A DNA stretch of 64,000 bases from JAEZKC01 sp046546375. GTDB lineage: Bacteria > Fibrobacterota > Chitinivibrionia > Chitinivibrionales > Chitinispirillaceae. The first letter of the stretch is position 1. Each line of letters starts with the position of its first letter. Location of the stretch: the NCBI GenBank assembly GCA_046546375.1, contig JBKGXV010000010.1:6021-70020 (forward strand), in the 5' to 3' direction. Below the pieces are notes generated by a model, which worked only from the letters and a program-made list of their open reading frames with translations, had not been told where the DNA came from and did no database searches. Both the position numbers and the translations under genes were made by a program. Of the stretch, positions 9,307-17,924 are shown in pieces.

Positions 9307-10137
9307 CTACCTAAACGAAACTACAAGCTGATGAACGATCAGATGCCATCCATCAACCAGTACAAAAAGTATGATTTTAAAGGGCATGGAGATCATAACC
9401 GGCGGAAGCATCATCATGCCCATGGAAAGCAGCACACTTGCAACCACCATATCGATAACCAGAAACGGAATGAACAGAATGAATCCTATAATGAATCCGG
9501 TTTTCAGTTCGCTTGTAATGAACGCAGGGATGATCACTTCGAAAGGGAGATCATCCACATTGCGGGGGGGCGGCATGCGGGAAATCCGCACAAAAAGAGC
9601 CACATCCTTTTCACTCACCTGCCGCAGCATGAAATTGCGCACCGGTTGACTCGCTGTATCAAGCGCCTCCTTGAATTCGATATCATTGCCCAAGTAGGGC
9701 TGAAGCGCATTTTCGTTGATCTCGGAAATTACCGGCATCATGATAAAAAAGGTAAGAAAAAGAGAAAGCCCGATCATTATCTGATTGGGAGGCATGGTCT
9801 GAGTACCGAGAGCCCGCCGCAGAAACGACAGCACTATCACGATTCTCACAAACGAAGTGACCATTATCAGTATCGAAGGCGCAACGGCCAGAACAGTTAT
9901 GAGAAACAGAACCTGCAGCGCTACAGCGACATCCCCCGGCTCCTGTGAATCGGCCATGGAAAGCGTCAGCTTCGGAACGACCTGAGCCTGCAGAGCCGTA
10001 ACCGCCGGCCCCAGAATTACTGCAAGTGTGAAGATTGCCGTCCGAAGTCTTGTAAGGGCCCCTTTTTTTTCGCTAAAGTTTTTGCCCGTATCTACCGAAA
10101 CAGATAAAGAAGGAGTAGAATCTGTTCTGTAAGTCAT
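9307..10137 (-). CDS. fliP: FliP export gate protein
   Basis: A core export-gate subunit with a cleavable N-terminal signal and four membrane helices. It is 276 residues. The family signature region includes RIVIVLSFLRRALGTQTMPP and the C-terminal segment LSMGMMMLPPVMISMPFKII. The mature part starts around LTLSMADSQ after an unusually long N-terminal leader of about 50 residues. The start ATG overlaps the fliO stop by four bases; an internal start cannot be excluded. FliP oligomerises first in gate assembly, with FliO as a chaperone in bacteria that have it. Confidence 0.96.
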   Translation of the reverse strand: MTYRTDSTPSLSVSVDTGKNFSEKKGALTRLRTAIFTLAVILGPAVTALQAQVVPKLTLSMADSQEPGDVAVALQVLFLITVLAVAPSILIMVTSFVRIVIVLSFLRRALGTQTMPPNQIMIGLSLFLTFFIMMPVISEINENALQPYLGNDIEFKEALDTASQPVRNFMLRQVSEKDVALFVRISRMPPPRNVDDLPFEVIIPAFITSELKTGFIIGFILFIPFLVIDMVVASVLLSMGMMMLPPVMISMPFKIILFVLVDGWHLIVHQLVVSFR

Positions 10138-10706
10138 TGTGATTTTTTCATCTTTCCCATGAAACTGTTGAACGCGTCTTTGAAATGCATGATATTCGCC
10201 CCTTCCTTGGAGGAAGAGATAATATCAATCGCCTTCTGACCTTCAATTTTTTCCAACAGCACGATATTATTCGATGTCTGTCCCAGAAGGTACACGGTAT
10301 CCATTACCCTGACCAGAACCGCATTTCTGTTCTGCCCGAATGAGAGCACCTCAAGGACATCCATTGTTCCGCCACCTCCCACCTTGGAGGCTCCTGCCAG
10401 ACCCGTTTTTTTCACCACCCAGGCCACAGCAAAGATAAGAGCGGTTATGATGGCCAAATATCCCATAATGCGAAGAAGCACCAAGGCGTAGTTCTCCTGT
10501 GACCTCTGTGACTCCTGCACGGGAGTCGTTTCCGCGGTGCTGAACGCGGTATCTTCTCCGGTATTGACTGCCTGGCGCACCTTATCTAAATCAAAATTTC
10601 CGATCTCCTCATTTTGGGCCAGAAGAGATCCGGTCACAGAGAAAAGAATAACCAGCACAAACACATGAAATCTGCCCATGCCTGTTTTTTTGAAAATCCT
10701 TCCCAT
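10134..10706 (-). CDS. fliO: FliO/FliZ export assembly protein
   Basis: A bitopic membrane protein of 190 residues with an N-terminal signal-like helix (VFVLVILFSVTGSLLAQ). A 45-residue periplasmic spacer precedes the main membrane helix near residues 75-98 (LLRIMGYLAIITALIFAVAW). The cytoplasmic FliO domain follows with the typical GGTMDVLEVLSFGQNRNAVL and VYLLGQTSNNIVLLEKI. FliO assists FliP ring assembly. AAAGG lies ahead of the ATG. Position between fliY and fliP is standard. Confidence 0.92.
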   Translation of the reverse strand: MGRIFKKTGMGRFHVFVLVILFSVTGSLLAQNEEIGNFDLDKVRQAVNTGEDTAFSTAETTPVQESQRSQENYALVLLRIMGYLAIITALIFAVAWVVKKTGLAGASKVGGGGTMDVLEVLSFGQNRNAVLVRVMDTVYLLGQTSNNIVLLEKIEGQKAIDIISSSKEGANIMHFKDAFNSFMGKMKKSQ

Positions 10707-10725
10707 ATACTGCCTTTCTTTACAA

Positions 10726-11775
10726 TTATCGCAGGCTTTTTATCCTGTCTTCTGCGGAAACGAGGGATACAATGCGGATACCAAAGCTTTCATCCACCAC
10801 TACGACCTCCCCTTTAGCCACTACCTTGTTATTCACAAGAAGGTCCACCGGCTCCCCCGCCATTTTATCCAACTCGACAATGGAACCGGGTGCAAGATCA
10901 AGAACTTTCTTTATGGACAGATTTGATTTACCCAACTCTATGTTGATCTCCAATTCAACATCCAGCAGAAGATCGATATTGTCTTTAGGACCGTCAAAGG
11001 TTGCCCCGGCGGTGGTGCCATTGAACTGACCCATTGCGGAATCTGCACTGAAATCTGAAGACATTTTGGTTAAATCATCCACTTCAGCCTGATTAAGCCC
11101 CACATCTTCATTCTGCTGGGGTGCTGGCTCAGGTTCCTTGGGGGCTTTCTTTTGGGCAAGCTGTTCTCCCAAAGACTGCGGTATAAGCAGTGCCACATAG
11201 GAATCCACCAATCCTTCAACATTCATCTTGGCTATTCCCATATCCATAGAATCTGCAGGGAAAGGCGGGTTCTCCAACTCAAACTCTGCAACCTCCACCG
11301 AACCGGCCGAGATGGACTGCCCCAGCTCCTCTCCCAGTGCAGTGGAAAAAGCTCCCATCACCTGATTGAACAGTTCCCCGATTGCATCTTTGTGATCCTC
11401 GTTGTAATCCGCACTTCCATCCCCCATCATCATCAGATCCGATAATGTGGCGACATTTTTTTTCTGCATAATCAGGTACAGACTGCCATCCAGACCGGAC
11501 TTGAAAGAAAGGTTAAGCGACACCACAACGGCTTTGATCTTTTCCTGAATAACAGAAAAGTCCGCCTTTTCGCACAGTTCGACTTCCAGATTGACCTGTT
11601 TGCCAATTACCGTGGTCACAACCGTACCGGCCTGACCGCAGAACAGATCAAACATCGATGCTACGGCTGGAAGATTGTTTTTACCTTCTGAATCACTGCT
11701 TCCGGAATCCTCACCGTCATCCATTGCACCCGAGAGCAAACTGTCTATCTGATCTTGAGATAAATAATCACTCAT
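10726..11775 (-). CDS. fliY: FliY-type flagellar switch protein (FliN fusion)
   Basis: A flagellar motor switch component of 349 residues in three parts. The N-terminal segment LSQDQIDSLLSG resembles the CheY-P-binding peptide of FliM. A CheC/FliY-like middle domain contains DAIGELFNQVMGAF, which matches the D-x3-E-x2-N part of the phosphatase motif. The C-terminal SpoA/FliN domain (LLLDVELEINIELGKSNLSI) forms the C-ring. A linker rich in Pro, Gln and Asp joins the last two. This FliY architecture is known from Firmicutes and spirochaetes and can combine a structural role with CheY-P dephosphorylation. Only one clear phosphatase motif is visible, so activity is uncertain. Confidence 0.92.
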   Translation of the reverse strand: MSDYLSQDQIDSLLSGAMDDGEDSGSSDSEGKNNLPAVASMFDLFCGQAGTVVTTVIGKQVNLEVELCEKADFSVIQEKIKAVVVSLNLSFKSGLDGSLYLIMQKKNVATLSDLMMMGDGSADYNEDHKDAIGELFNQVMGAFSTALGEELGQSISAGSVEVAEFELENPPFPADSMDMGIAKMNVEGLVDSYVALLIPQSLGEQLAQKKAPKEPEPAPQQNEDVGLNQAEVDDLTKMSSDFSADSAMGQFNGTTAGATFDGPKDNIDLLLDVELEINIELGKSNLSIKKVLDLAPGSIVELDKMAGEPVDLLVNNKVVAKGEVVVVDESFGIRIVSLVSAEDRIKSLR

Positions 11776-12790
11776 CGCAGCCAGGTACCTCCTGTTCGAG
11801 AATACGTGTGATTTTCACTGCTTTCTTTCGGCCCACAAGCCCGGATTTGCCAGCCATTTTCGTTTTACCGTCAACCTGTACCAGAAGGTCGCTGTCTTGG
11901 GGTTTGTCCAGACACAAAACATCCCCCTTCTGCAGCTGAAGCAGATCTCTTATAGTAAGTTTTGTTTTCCCAATGACAGTGGAAAGATTGATATCCACAT
12001 CCTTGATCTCCTGTTCTATCAGGGATCTGGTTTCATCGGTGGATGCACTCTGAGAGGACATCCAGTTTTCGCCTGAAAGGTTGTTTATCACACTTTCAAG
12101 CAACATGTAGGGAAAGCAGATGCTCATGAGCCCGGAGGCATTCTGCATTCTCACTTCAAGCGAGATGAGAATTACCGTTTCTCCCGGAGGTGCGATCTGC
12201 ACAAACTGGGGATTGGTCTCGTATGTTTCAATTTTCGGTTCGAATTTGCCGATATGATCCCACACATCCTTGAGATCCGCAAGTCCCCGCTCCACAATCC
12301 GGTGTATCACATTCTGCTCGATCAAGGTGAGCTCGCGGTTCTGTTCTGAAGGGCGTCCCTGACCACCGAAAAGGCGATCAATGATGAAAAACACAAGCGA
12401 AGGATTAATCTCCATTATTGCGGACCCCTCCAGGGGATCCATTCTGAAAACGTGGATACAGCTTGGATTAGAGATGGACATCACGAATTCGGAATACGTA
12501 AGCTGATCCACACTCACCAGTTCTATTTCAACAAAGGTTCGCAGAAAATTGGTGAGAGAAGTCGAGAACTGCCGCGCGTAGCCCTCATGCACATTCTGCA
12601 GAGTGCGCATCTGGTCTTTCGAAACGCGGTCAGGCCGCCTGAAATCATAAAGGGAAAGGGACTTTTCGGCCTCACTGGAGTCCTCGCCTCCCCCGCCGTA
12701 CTGATCCATGTTTCCCAGATCCGGGCCGTCCCCCGCAGATACGGCCGAAAGCAGAGCATCGACTTCGTCTTGCGATAGGATATCACTCAC
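11768..12790 (-). CDS. fliM: FliM flagellar switch protein
   Basis: A C-ring switch protein of 340 residues. The CheY-P-binding N-terminal peptide is ILSQDEVDALLSA. The middle domain contains the conserved VSVDQLTYSEFVMSISNPSC, and the SpoA domain lies at the C-terminus (STVIGKTKLTIRDLLQLQKG). It overlaps fliY by eight bases. An acidic Gly-rich linker (about residues 18-38) separates the peptide from the body. It works with FliG and FliY; fliG is not in this window. Confidence 0.97.
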   Translation of the reverse strand: MSDILSQDEVDALLSAVSAGDGPDLGNMDQYGGGGEDSSEAEKSLSLYDFRRPDRVSKDQMRTLQNVHEGYARQFSTSLTNFLRTFVEIELVSVDQLTYSEFVMSISNPSCIHVFRMDPLEGSAIMEINPSLVFFIIDRLFGGQGRPSEQNRELTLIEQNVIHRIVERGLADLKDVWDHIGKFEPKIETYETNPQFVQIAPPGETVILISLEVRMQNASGLMSICFPYMLLESVINNLSGENWMSSQSASTDETRSLIEQEIKDVDINLSTVIGKTKLTIRDLLQLQKGDVLCLDKPQDSDLLVQVDGKTKMAGKSGLVGRKKAVKITRILEQEVPGCDE

Positions 12791-12805
12791 GATTCACCCC
12801 TTTAG

Positions 12806-13342
12806 TCACTGTATGATGTACTGAGTGAAAAGCACATCATTCACCTCTCCCATTTCAGCAGGAAGAGTTTTATTTATGAGTCTTAACAGATCTTTTCTGA
12901 TTTTTCTACGAGCATCCGGTTCTGTCACCTCGAGCAGAGAAAGTTTGGATAAATGATCCAAAAGCAGATCCTTATGACGTGGAGCTCTGCGTCTGAGCTC
13001 TGCTCCCAGTTTTTCATTTTTCTGGTCGTATTCGAGAATGAGTGCCACTTTCAGAAACCGTTCCCCATCAGTACCGGCAATATTCACCACCGCCTCTATG
13101 GGAGCGTCTATAGTGGTTGCCCCCATTTGAGTCATCTGCTCGGCGGCAATTTTAAGAGAATCCGACTTGGCTTTAGCTGCATGCTCTTCGGGATTTTCCG
13201 GTTTCGGCACAAGAAAGTACACCACTGTGGCCTGAATAACGAGAATCACTGCTAAAATACCAAATAACAACAGCTTATTGCCACTTTTCTGCTTTTTGTC
13301 ATCGATTTTCTGTTCAGTTTCCTGACCCTTTTTCTTGTTCAT
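12806..13342 (-). CDS. fliL: FliL stator-associated protein
   Basis: A basal-body-associated protein of 178 residues with one N-terminal membrane helix (LLLFGILAVILVIQATVVYF) after a lysine-rich cytoplasmic stretch. The periplasmic FliL domain has the typical FLKVALILEYDQ and C-terminal LPAEMGEVNDVLFTQYIIQ. FliL surrounds and stabilises the MotAB stator. It lies between motB and fliM as is usual. Confidence 0.94.
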   Translation of the reverse strand: MNKKKGQETEQKIDDKKQKSGNKLLLFGILAVILVIQATVVYFLVPKPENPEEHAAKAKSDSLKIAAEQMTQMGATTIDAPIEAVVNIAGTDGERFLKVALILEYDQKNEKLGAELRRRAPRHKDLLLDHLSKLSLLEVTEPDARRKIRKDLLRLINKTLPAEMGEVNDVLFTQYIIQ

Positions 13343-13364
13343 CTTTCCTCTCCGGAATAAAATA

Positions 13365-14102
13365 TCAGCTTTCCTTTTCTTGCTCTTTTTTCTCTACGTA
13401 ATCCACATAAATCTCTATACGCCTGTTCTTTGTGCGATTTTCCGCACTGGTATTGGGCACAAGCGGTCTGTATTCTCCATAGCCGATTGCACTCAACCGC
13501 GCAGGATCAATTCCTCCCCTTTTAGCGAAAAACTTCACCACATTGAGAGCACGAGCTGCAGACAACTCCCAGTTGGAGGGAAAACGCGCTGTTCGGATCG
13601 GTACATCATCAGTATGCCCCTCCACACGGATTTGTGTGGAAGGCACTTTGTTAATAATGAGGGCTATATCACGAAGCGCTGGGAAAAGTTCCGGTTTGAT
13701 TTCCGCCTTTCCCACTTCAAAGCCTATAGGATCGGCAATCTTCACCGCGATTCCGCTTTCGGTCACCTTGACCTTTATCGCATCCTCCAGGTTCTCCTTT
13801 TTCACACTTCGTTTGATTCTCATGGCTGCATCGATTGCCATGCGCTTGTTCTGTTCATCACCACCCAGGCGTGGAATCAGGATATCTTCTGTTATAAGAA
13901 TCGAGGGATAGGATTCAAGAACCCCGCTGAAAGCATTCTGAAAAGAAGACGCAGCCACGTTGAATTTTGCCGGATCAATGGTGGACATTGCCAGAAGCAT
14001 CACGAAAAAACAGAGCAGCAGCGTGCACATGTCCCCCCACGTTGTCATAAACGCCGGTGCGCCTTTGGGTTGCTCGGGTGGTTTTTTCTTTCTGGCCGCC
14101 AT
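13365..14102 (-). CDS. motB: MotB stator protein
   Basis: The peptidoglycan-anchored stator subunit, 245 residues. The N-terminal cytoplasmic part is basic. The single membrane helix contains the proton- or sodium-carrying Asp in TTWGDMCTLLLCFFVMLLAM. An OmpA-like domain follows with VEGHTDDVPI and the peptidoglycan-binding NRRIEIYVDYVEK. The gene is five bases downstream of motA, so the pair is co-translated in a fixed ratio. The sequence alone does not settle the coupling ion. Confidence 0.96.
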   Translation of the reverse strand: MAARKKKPPEQPKGAPAFMTTWGDMCTLLLCFFVMLLAMSTIDPAKFNVAASSFQNAFSGVLESYPSILITEDILIPRLGGDEQNKRMAIDAAMRIKRSVKKENLEDAIKVKVTESGIAVKIADPIGFEVGKAEIKPELFPALRDIALIINKVPSTQIRVEGHTDDVPIRTARFPSNWELSAARALNVVKFFAKRGGIDPARLSAIGYGEYRPLVPNTSAENRTKNRRIEIYVDYVEKKEQEKES

Positions 14103-14107
14103 ACCTG

Positions 14108-14875
14108 TTATTTCTCCTTCATAGCAGCAGCTCTCAGCCCCGGTTCCAGAAACACAGTAAGCTTCTGTTCCACAATACGAGGGTTGTCACCAGATTGAAG
14201 AGACATAATTCCTTCAAGCATAAGCTCTTTTATGAGGATTTCCTTTTGGGAATAAGTCTTCAGTTTTTCCACTATGGGCAGACATATCGCATTTGCCAGA
14301 AGCGATCCGTAGAAAGTGGTGATAAGTGCCACAGCCATATTGGGACCGATAGATTCCACATCCTGCATGTTTCCCAACATGAGCACCAAACCCACTAATG
14401 TTCCGATCATTCCGAAAGACGGGCCCATGGTAGCCAGAAAGTCAAAAATCTTGGCCCCTTCCTCATGCCGGGTTTCGGTAAAGGAGATTTCAGTGGAGAG
14501 AATGTCCTTTATGAGATCGGGTTCTGTCCCGTCAACGGCAAGCTGAATACCCTTCTTGAGGAAATCATCTTTGACTTCCGCGGCTCTGGCTTCCAGCGCA
14601 AGTATCCCCTCACGCCTGGCCTGTTCTGCGAATTCCACCAACTGACGGATTGTGTCCACAGGAGTTTGTTTCTTCACAAAAAAGGCATTTTTGAGTACCC
14701 CCATACTGTTCATGAGCTTCGATGCGGGAAACGCTGCTATGGTGGCGGAAATTGCTCCCCCTACGGTGATGAGCAATGAAGGCGGATCAATGAATGCTGC
14801 AAGATTGGGCAACTTGATTCCGAAAAGAACCAGTGCTCCCGCCAGCCCCAGACCTATAATGGTCGCCAAATCCAT
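14108..14875 (-). CDS. motA: MotA stator protein
   Basis: The stator membrane subunit of 255 residues, usual for the Firmicute/spirochaete type. Four hydrophobic helices are visible (LATIIGLGLAGALVLFGI; LLITVGGAISATIAAFP; ATMGPSFGMIGTLVGLVLML; NMAVALITTFYGSLLANAI). A cytoplasmic loop with charged residues between helices 2 and 3 contacts FliG. It is followed directly by motB and preceded by flbD. Confidence 0.97.
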   Translation of the reverse strand: MDLATIIGLGLAGALVLFGIKLPNLAAFIDPPSLLITVGGAISATIAAFPASKLMNSMGVLKNAFFVKKQTPVDTIRQLVEFAEQARREGILALEARAAEVKDDFLKKGIQLAVDGTEPDLIKDILSTEISFTETRHEEGAKIFDFLATMGPSFGMIGTLVGLVLMLGNMQDVESIGPNMAVALITTFYGSLLANAICLPIVEKLKTYSQKEILIKELMLEGIMSLQSGDNPRIVEQKLTVFLEPGLRAAAMKEK

Positions 14876-14903
14876 AAAGGACGACTCCTATGATTAAAAC
14901 AGT

Positions 14904-15134
14904 TTATTCTTTCTTCTTCTGTTCTTCTTCGCTTTTCTGCAGCACCTGCAGCGCCTGACCACAGAGCTGTTTATATTTGATAGTCTTACGCACCACATCT
15001 TCAAGAGAATTTTTCACTATTATTTTCTTGTTGCTCACCAGGGTGACCACCGTATCCGGGGTTGCCTCGATTGTTTCAATCAAATCTGAATTGAGAATGA
15101 GTTCCTGTCCGTTCAATCTGCGTAAAGCTATCAT
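14904..15134 (-). CDS. flbD: FlbD flagellar-cluster protein
   Basis: A 76-residue member of the FlbD (swarming motility SwrD-like) family found between flgE and motA in many bacteria. The conserved MIALRRLNGQELILNSDLIE start and the segment DTVVTLVSNKKIIVKNSLED are present. In Bacillus the homologue raises motor power. GGGGGG precedes the ATG. It is the first gene after the sigma-70-type promoter at 15186-15214. Confidence 0.9.
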   Translation of the reverse strand: MIALRRLNGQELILNSDLIETIEATPDTVVTLVSNKKIIVKNSLEDVVRKTIKYKQLCGQALQVLQKSEEEQKKKE

Positions 15135-15185
15135 TTATCCCCCGTATGCGCCTGAATTTGGTGCAAAAAGCAATCCTCAAGCATG

Positions 15186-15214
15186 ATTATACAGTTCTGT
15201 ATATATATGTGCAA
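15186..15214 (-). promoter_or_regulatory. Sigma-70-type promoter for flbD-motA-motB
   Basis: On the minus strand TTGCAC (-35, 15214-15209) and TATAAT (-10, 15191-15186) are separated by exactly 17 bases, about 50 bases ahead of flbD. The spacer ends in a palindrome TACAGAACTGTA overlapping the -10 box, which could be an operator. It starts a new transcription unit after the flgE terminator. Confidence 0.7.
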
Positions 15215-15253
15215 CATGCATTTGAGTGTTTTAAAACGACATACTGCTTATTA

Positions 15254-15282
15254 AAAGGCGCCTGGAAAAACCAGGCGCCTTT
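15254..15282 (-). terminator. Intrinsic terminator after flgE
   Basis: A perfect 12-base-pair stem (AAAGGCGCCTGG / CCAGGCGCCTTT) with a five-base loop lies 6 bases beyond the flgE stop. On the minus strand it runs into TTTTAATAAG. It should separate the motE-flgE unit from the flbD unit, and because the arms end in A/T runs it could act in both directions. Confidence 0.88.
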
Positions 15283-15288
15283 CAGTCT

Positions 15289-17397
15289 TTATCGAACCAA
15301 CTGAACCAGTTCCTGGAGCAGTGAATCACTTGTGGTGATCACTTTTGAGTTTGCCTGGTAGCCACGTTGAGTGGAAATCATATTGGTGAACTCAGTGGCC
15401 AGCTCCACATTGGACATTTCAAGAGCTCCGGGTTTGATTTTTGTTGATGATCCGGTTCCCGGTCTGACCATTGAGGGATGGCCGGAGTTGTTGGAAGTGG
15501 CATACATGCTGTCGCCTTTTTTAAGCAATCCGGCAGGATTGTTGAATTCGGCAACATAGATATGGGCAATCGATTTGGTTACTCCGTTTGAGTACATACC
15601 CGTGATCTCACCCTTTTCATCCACCGAGATCTCCTGGAGCTTTCCCATAGAATAGCCGTTTTGATCTTTTGCAGCTGTGGTGGAAGGTGAACGAAACTGG
15701 GTCACTCCCTGAAATGATCCCGGAGTTCCCACATTCAGATCGATTGAGACGACATCGGAACCGTTCATGGGATCAAAGCTGAAAGAAGAAGCTTCGTCAT
15801 CATAGGTAAAGGAGGATGGTGAGCCATCCTGTCCGAAGGTAATCCTTCCGCGGTTCCCACCGAGTATCTGCTCGCCGCCTGCGGTGGTAACCTCCCAAAG
15901 CCACTCGCCCGGAGTGCCGGAGTGAGTGAAATTCATGGTCAGATTATGAGCATCACCGGATTCATCATACACCTCCACTGATGTTCCATGAACACCCGTA
16001 TCCCTTGCGGCCTGTATCTCCGTAAAGGACATGTTGGCATTGAAACGGGTGGGAGCGGGGGTTTCGTTATTTGCGTTGGAGGCCATTATCGATACAGAGT
16101 TGATGGCAAACGCCTCCTCGGGCTGTCCTCTGAGAACGATAGAGCCATCCGGGATGCGGTCATCAACAGTATCGGCAGCATTGATGCTCACAGAAGGATT
16201 GTTTTCCATAGTACCGTCTGTTGCAGGAAGACCAAACGCTGTCTGCAGAGATTCAAGCAGATCGCTTACAGTGGTGACCGTATCGGAATCTGTAGCATCA
16301 GCAGAATAGGGACGCTCCATACTGATAGCTTCTCCGCCGACAGTACCCTTGATTGTAACCATATCGCCATCCTCGAACCCCAGAGGCTGTCCTGAAGCAT
16401 CGTAAACTTCAGCTAGATTCTGATCTTCCGTTGCAGGAGTTCTGATCCCCGCAGAAGAGACCGTATCACCGGCTTCGATAGTCGGAGGGAAAGCGAAGGT
16501 GTCGGCCACGTAGGAATTGGAACCCGGACGTGAACTGCGTACCTGCAGACTGTTTACCGGATCGGAAGCAAGGGAGCTATCGATATCCAGAGCCCCGTCG
16601 TTTATGTCAACCGAAATGAAATTATCCACGTTGGCACGCAGATAGGTCTGCAGGCTGTCGCGCAGATCAGCAAGTGTGGATGTCTCCTCGACGGTATATC
16701 TCATGTCTGGAGCCCCGGAAGTGGAGAACGTAAGCACATCTCCCTTTTTAATTCCCAGACTGTTGCCGTTTTCATCATAAAGGCTGGTTAATGTATTTGT
16801 CTCTGACGCTCCGGATATGAAACGGTTACTATGGGTGACTGTACCCAAACCCTCCGAATCAGCATCGAGATTACTGGCAAAATCCACCTCGGAAGTGGCT
16901 TTGGCCGGAGCTTTCTCTCCAAACGGAATACGGATATCACCTATGGGAGTACCGGGAAGATATTCACCATCCGGTGATGCCATCATTCCCTGCAGAGTGT
17001 ATCCGTTTGTAGGAGAAACCAGCCGCCCGGTTCCATCCAGCTGAAGTCCGCCATTGCGGCTGTAATAGGTGCCTTCACCGCTGGAATAAGCAAAATATGC
17101 ATTTCCCTCCAAAGCCAGATCGGTGATCTGGCCGGTAGTTTGAAGATTACCCTGGGTGAGGATGGTATCGGTCGATCCTACAGCCATCCCAAGCCCTACC
17201 TGCAGAGGGTTTGTGCCGCCGGCATTCCCTGCCGGACGTGATGCTCCCTGAAGCAGCTGTGCCATTGATTCCTCAAAAGTCATCCTTCCCGCCTTGAAAC
17301 CGACCGTATTCACATTTGAAATGTTGTTACCGGTTACGTCGAGAGACACCTGATGATTGCGAAGACCGCTGATACCAGAGTAAAGTGAACGTACCAT
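15289..17397 (-). CDS. flgE: FlgE flagellar hook protein
   Basis: The hook subunit, 702 residues, longer than the 400-450 of enterobacteria but in the range of spirochaetes and related groups. The N-terminal D0 motif is SLYSGISGLRNHQVSLDVTG with GNNISNVNTVGFK. The C-terminal D0 helix is NVELATEFTNMISTQRGYQA. The central part is an expanded surface domain that contains two similar blocks with 'G(L/F)..GD' motifs. The frame opens at 17421, but ATG 17397 has AGGAG eight bases upstream and gives the canonical MVRSLYSG start. Hook length is controlled by FliK and the cap is FlgD, both encoded upstream. Confidence 0.95.
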   Translation of the reverse strand: MVRSLYSGISGLRNHQVSLDVTGNNISNVNTVGFKAGRMTFEESMAQLLQGASRPAGNAGGTNPLQVGLGMAVGSTDTILTQGNLQTTGQITDLALEGNAYFAYSSGEGTYYSRNGGLQLDGTGRLVSPTNGYTLQGMMASPDGEYLPGTPIGDIRIPFGEKAPAKATSEVDFASNLDADSEGLGTVTHSNRFISGASETNTLTSLYDENGNSLGIKKGDVLTFSTSGAPDMRYTVEETSTLADLRDSLQTYLRANVDNFISVDINDGALDIDSSLASDPVNSLQVRSSRPGSNSYVADTFAFPPTIEAGDTVSSAGIRTPATEDQNLAEVYDASGQPLGFEDGDMVTIKGTVGGEAISMERPYSADATDSDTVTTVSDLLESLQTAFGLPATDGTMENNPSVSINAADTVDDRIPDGSIVLRGQPEEAFAINSVSIMASNANNETPAPTRFNANMSFTEIQAARDTGVHGTSVEVYDESGDAHNLTMNFTHSGTPGEWLWEVTTAGGEQILGGNRGRITFGQDGSPSSFTYDDEASSFSFDPMNGSDVVSIDLNVGTPGSFQGVTQFRSPSTTAAKDQNGYSMGKLQEISVDEKGEITGMYSNGVTKSIAHIYVAEFNNPAGLLKKGDSMYATSNNSGHPSMVRPGTGSSTKIKPGALEMSNVELATEFTNMISTQRGYQANSKVITTSDSLLQELVQLVR

Positions 17398-17439
17398 TAT
17401 TTGTCTCCTTGATTTTGACACCTCGGATCCTTCGGACCT

Positions 17440-17493
17440 GAACCGCTTCAGTCGTTCGGCGGTTCCAAAGCATCCGGTTCGTTTGGGAACCGG
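17440..17493 (-). other. Structured leader between TIGR02530 gene and flgE
   Basis: Four related segments lie in 54 bases: GAACCGC (17440-17446), GCGGTTC (17459-17465), CCGGTTC (17474-17480) and GAACCGG (17487-17493). Neighbouring pairs form two 7-base-pair hairpins. The first with third and second with fourth can also pair through CGGTTC/GAACCG, so alternative structures are possible. No T-run follows, so it is not an ordinary terminator. Confidence 0.55.
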
Positions 17494-17507
17494 TCCTGCC
17501 CAAATTT

Positions 17508-17924
17508 TTAGTCCGCTATCACCGTGCTGTCTATATTTGTAAAAACATTGTCCTTGATACTTTCGCCATCCATGGCCGTTATTACCGTTTTATTCGGGAT
17601 GTTCACAATGAAAGCCAGATCCTTGACCAGAATCAAAGAATCTTCAGCTCCCTTGCGTTCGGCACCCGAAACCGCTTTTTGAAGTTTACTCATTATTTCC
17701 GGTGTCAGATCGATACTGCGACTTTTGATCCTGTTTGACGCATGTGCCGAAAATCTGAGTTCCTCCACTTTCGAACGGAGTATGTCTCCAAATGCCGGTC
17801 CCTTGACATCCTTTGCCGGTGGTGCCGATGAAGGAGCAGCGTTGCCGCTACGATGGATAACTCCTGCCCGGTGAGCCTGAATGCGGCTATGGAGATCTGC
17901 AGATTTACCGTCAACAGGACTCAT
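17508..17924 (-). CDS. TIGR02530-family flagellar operon protein
   Basis: A 138-residue protein of the conserved flagellar operon family found between flgD and flgE (TIGR02530). The recognisable core is LRFSAHASNRIKSRSIDLT, followed by SLILVKDLAFIVNIPNKTVI. The N-terminal 50 residues are Pro/Ala-rich and probably flexible. Its ATG overlaps the flgD stop by four bases, so it is translationally coupled. The family may assist hook assembly, but its molecular function has not been firmly established. Confidence 0.88.
   Translation of the reverse strand: MSPVDGKSADLHSRIQAHRAGVIHRSGNAAPSSAPPAKDVKGPAFGDILRSKVEELRFSAHASNRIKSRSIDLTPEIMSKLQKAVSGAERKGAEDSLILVKDLAFIVNIPNKTVITAMDGESIKDNVFTNIDSTVIAD

Noticed and set aside
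9067..9948. Long His/Asn-rich open frame on the plus strand
   Set aside because: It is antisense to the well-supported fliQ and fliP genes and has no ribosome binding site; a codon-bias shadow.
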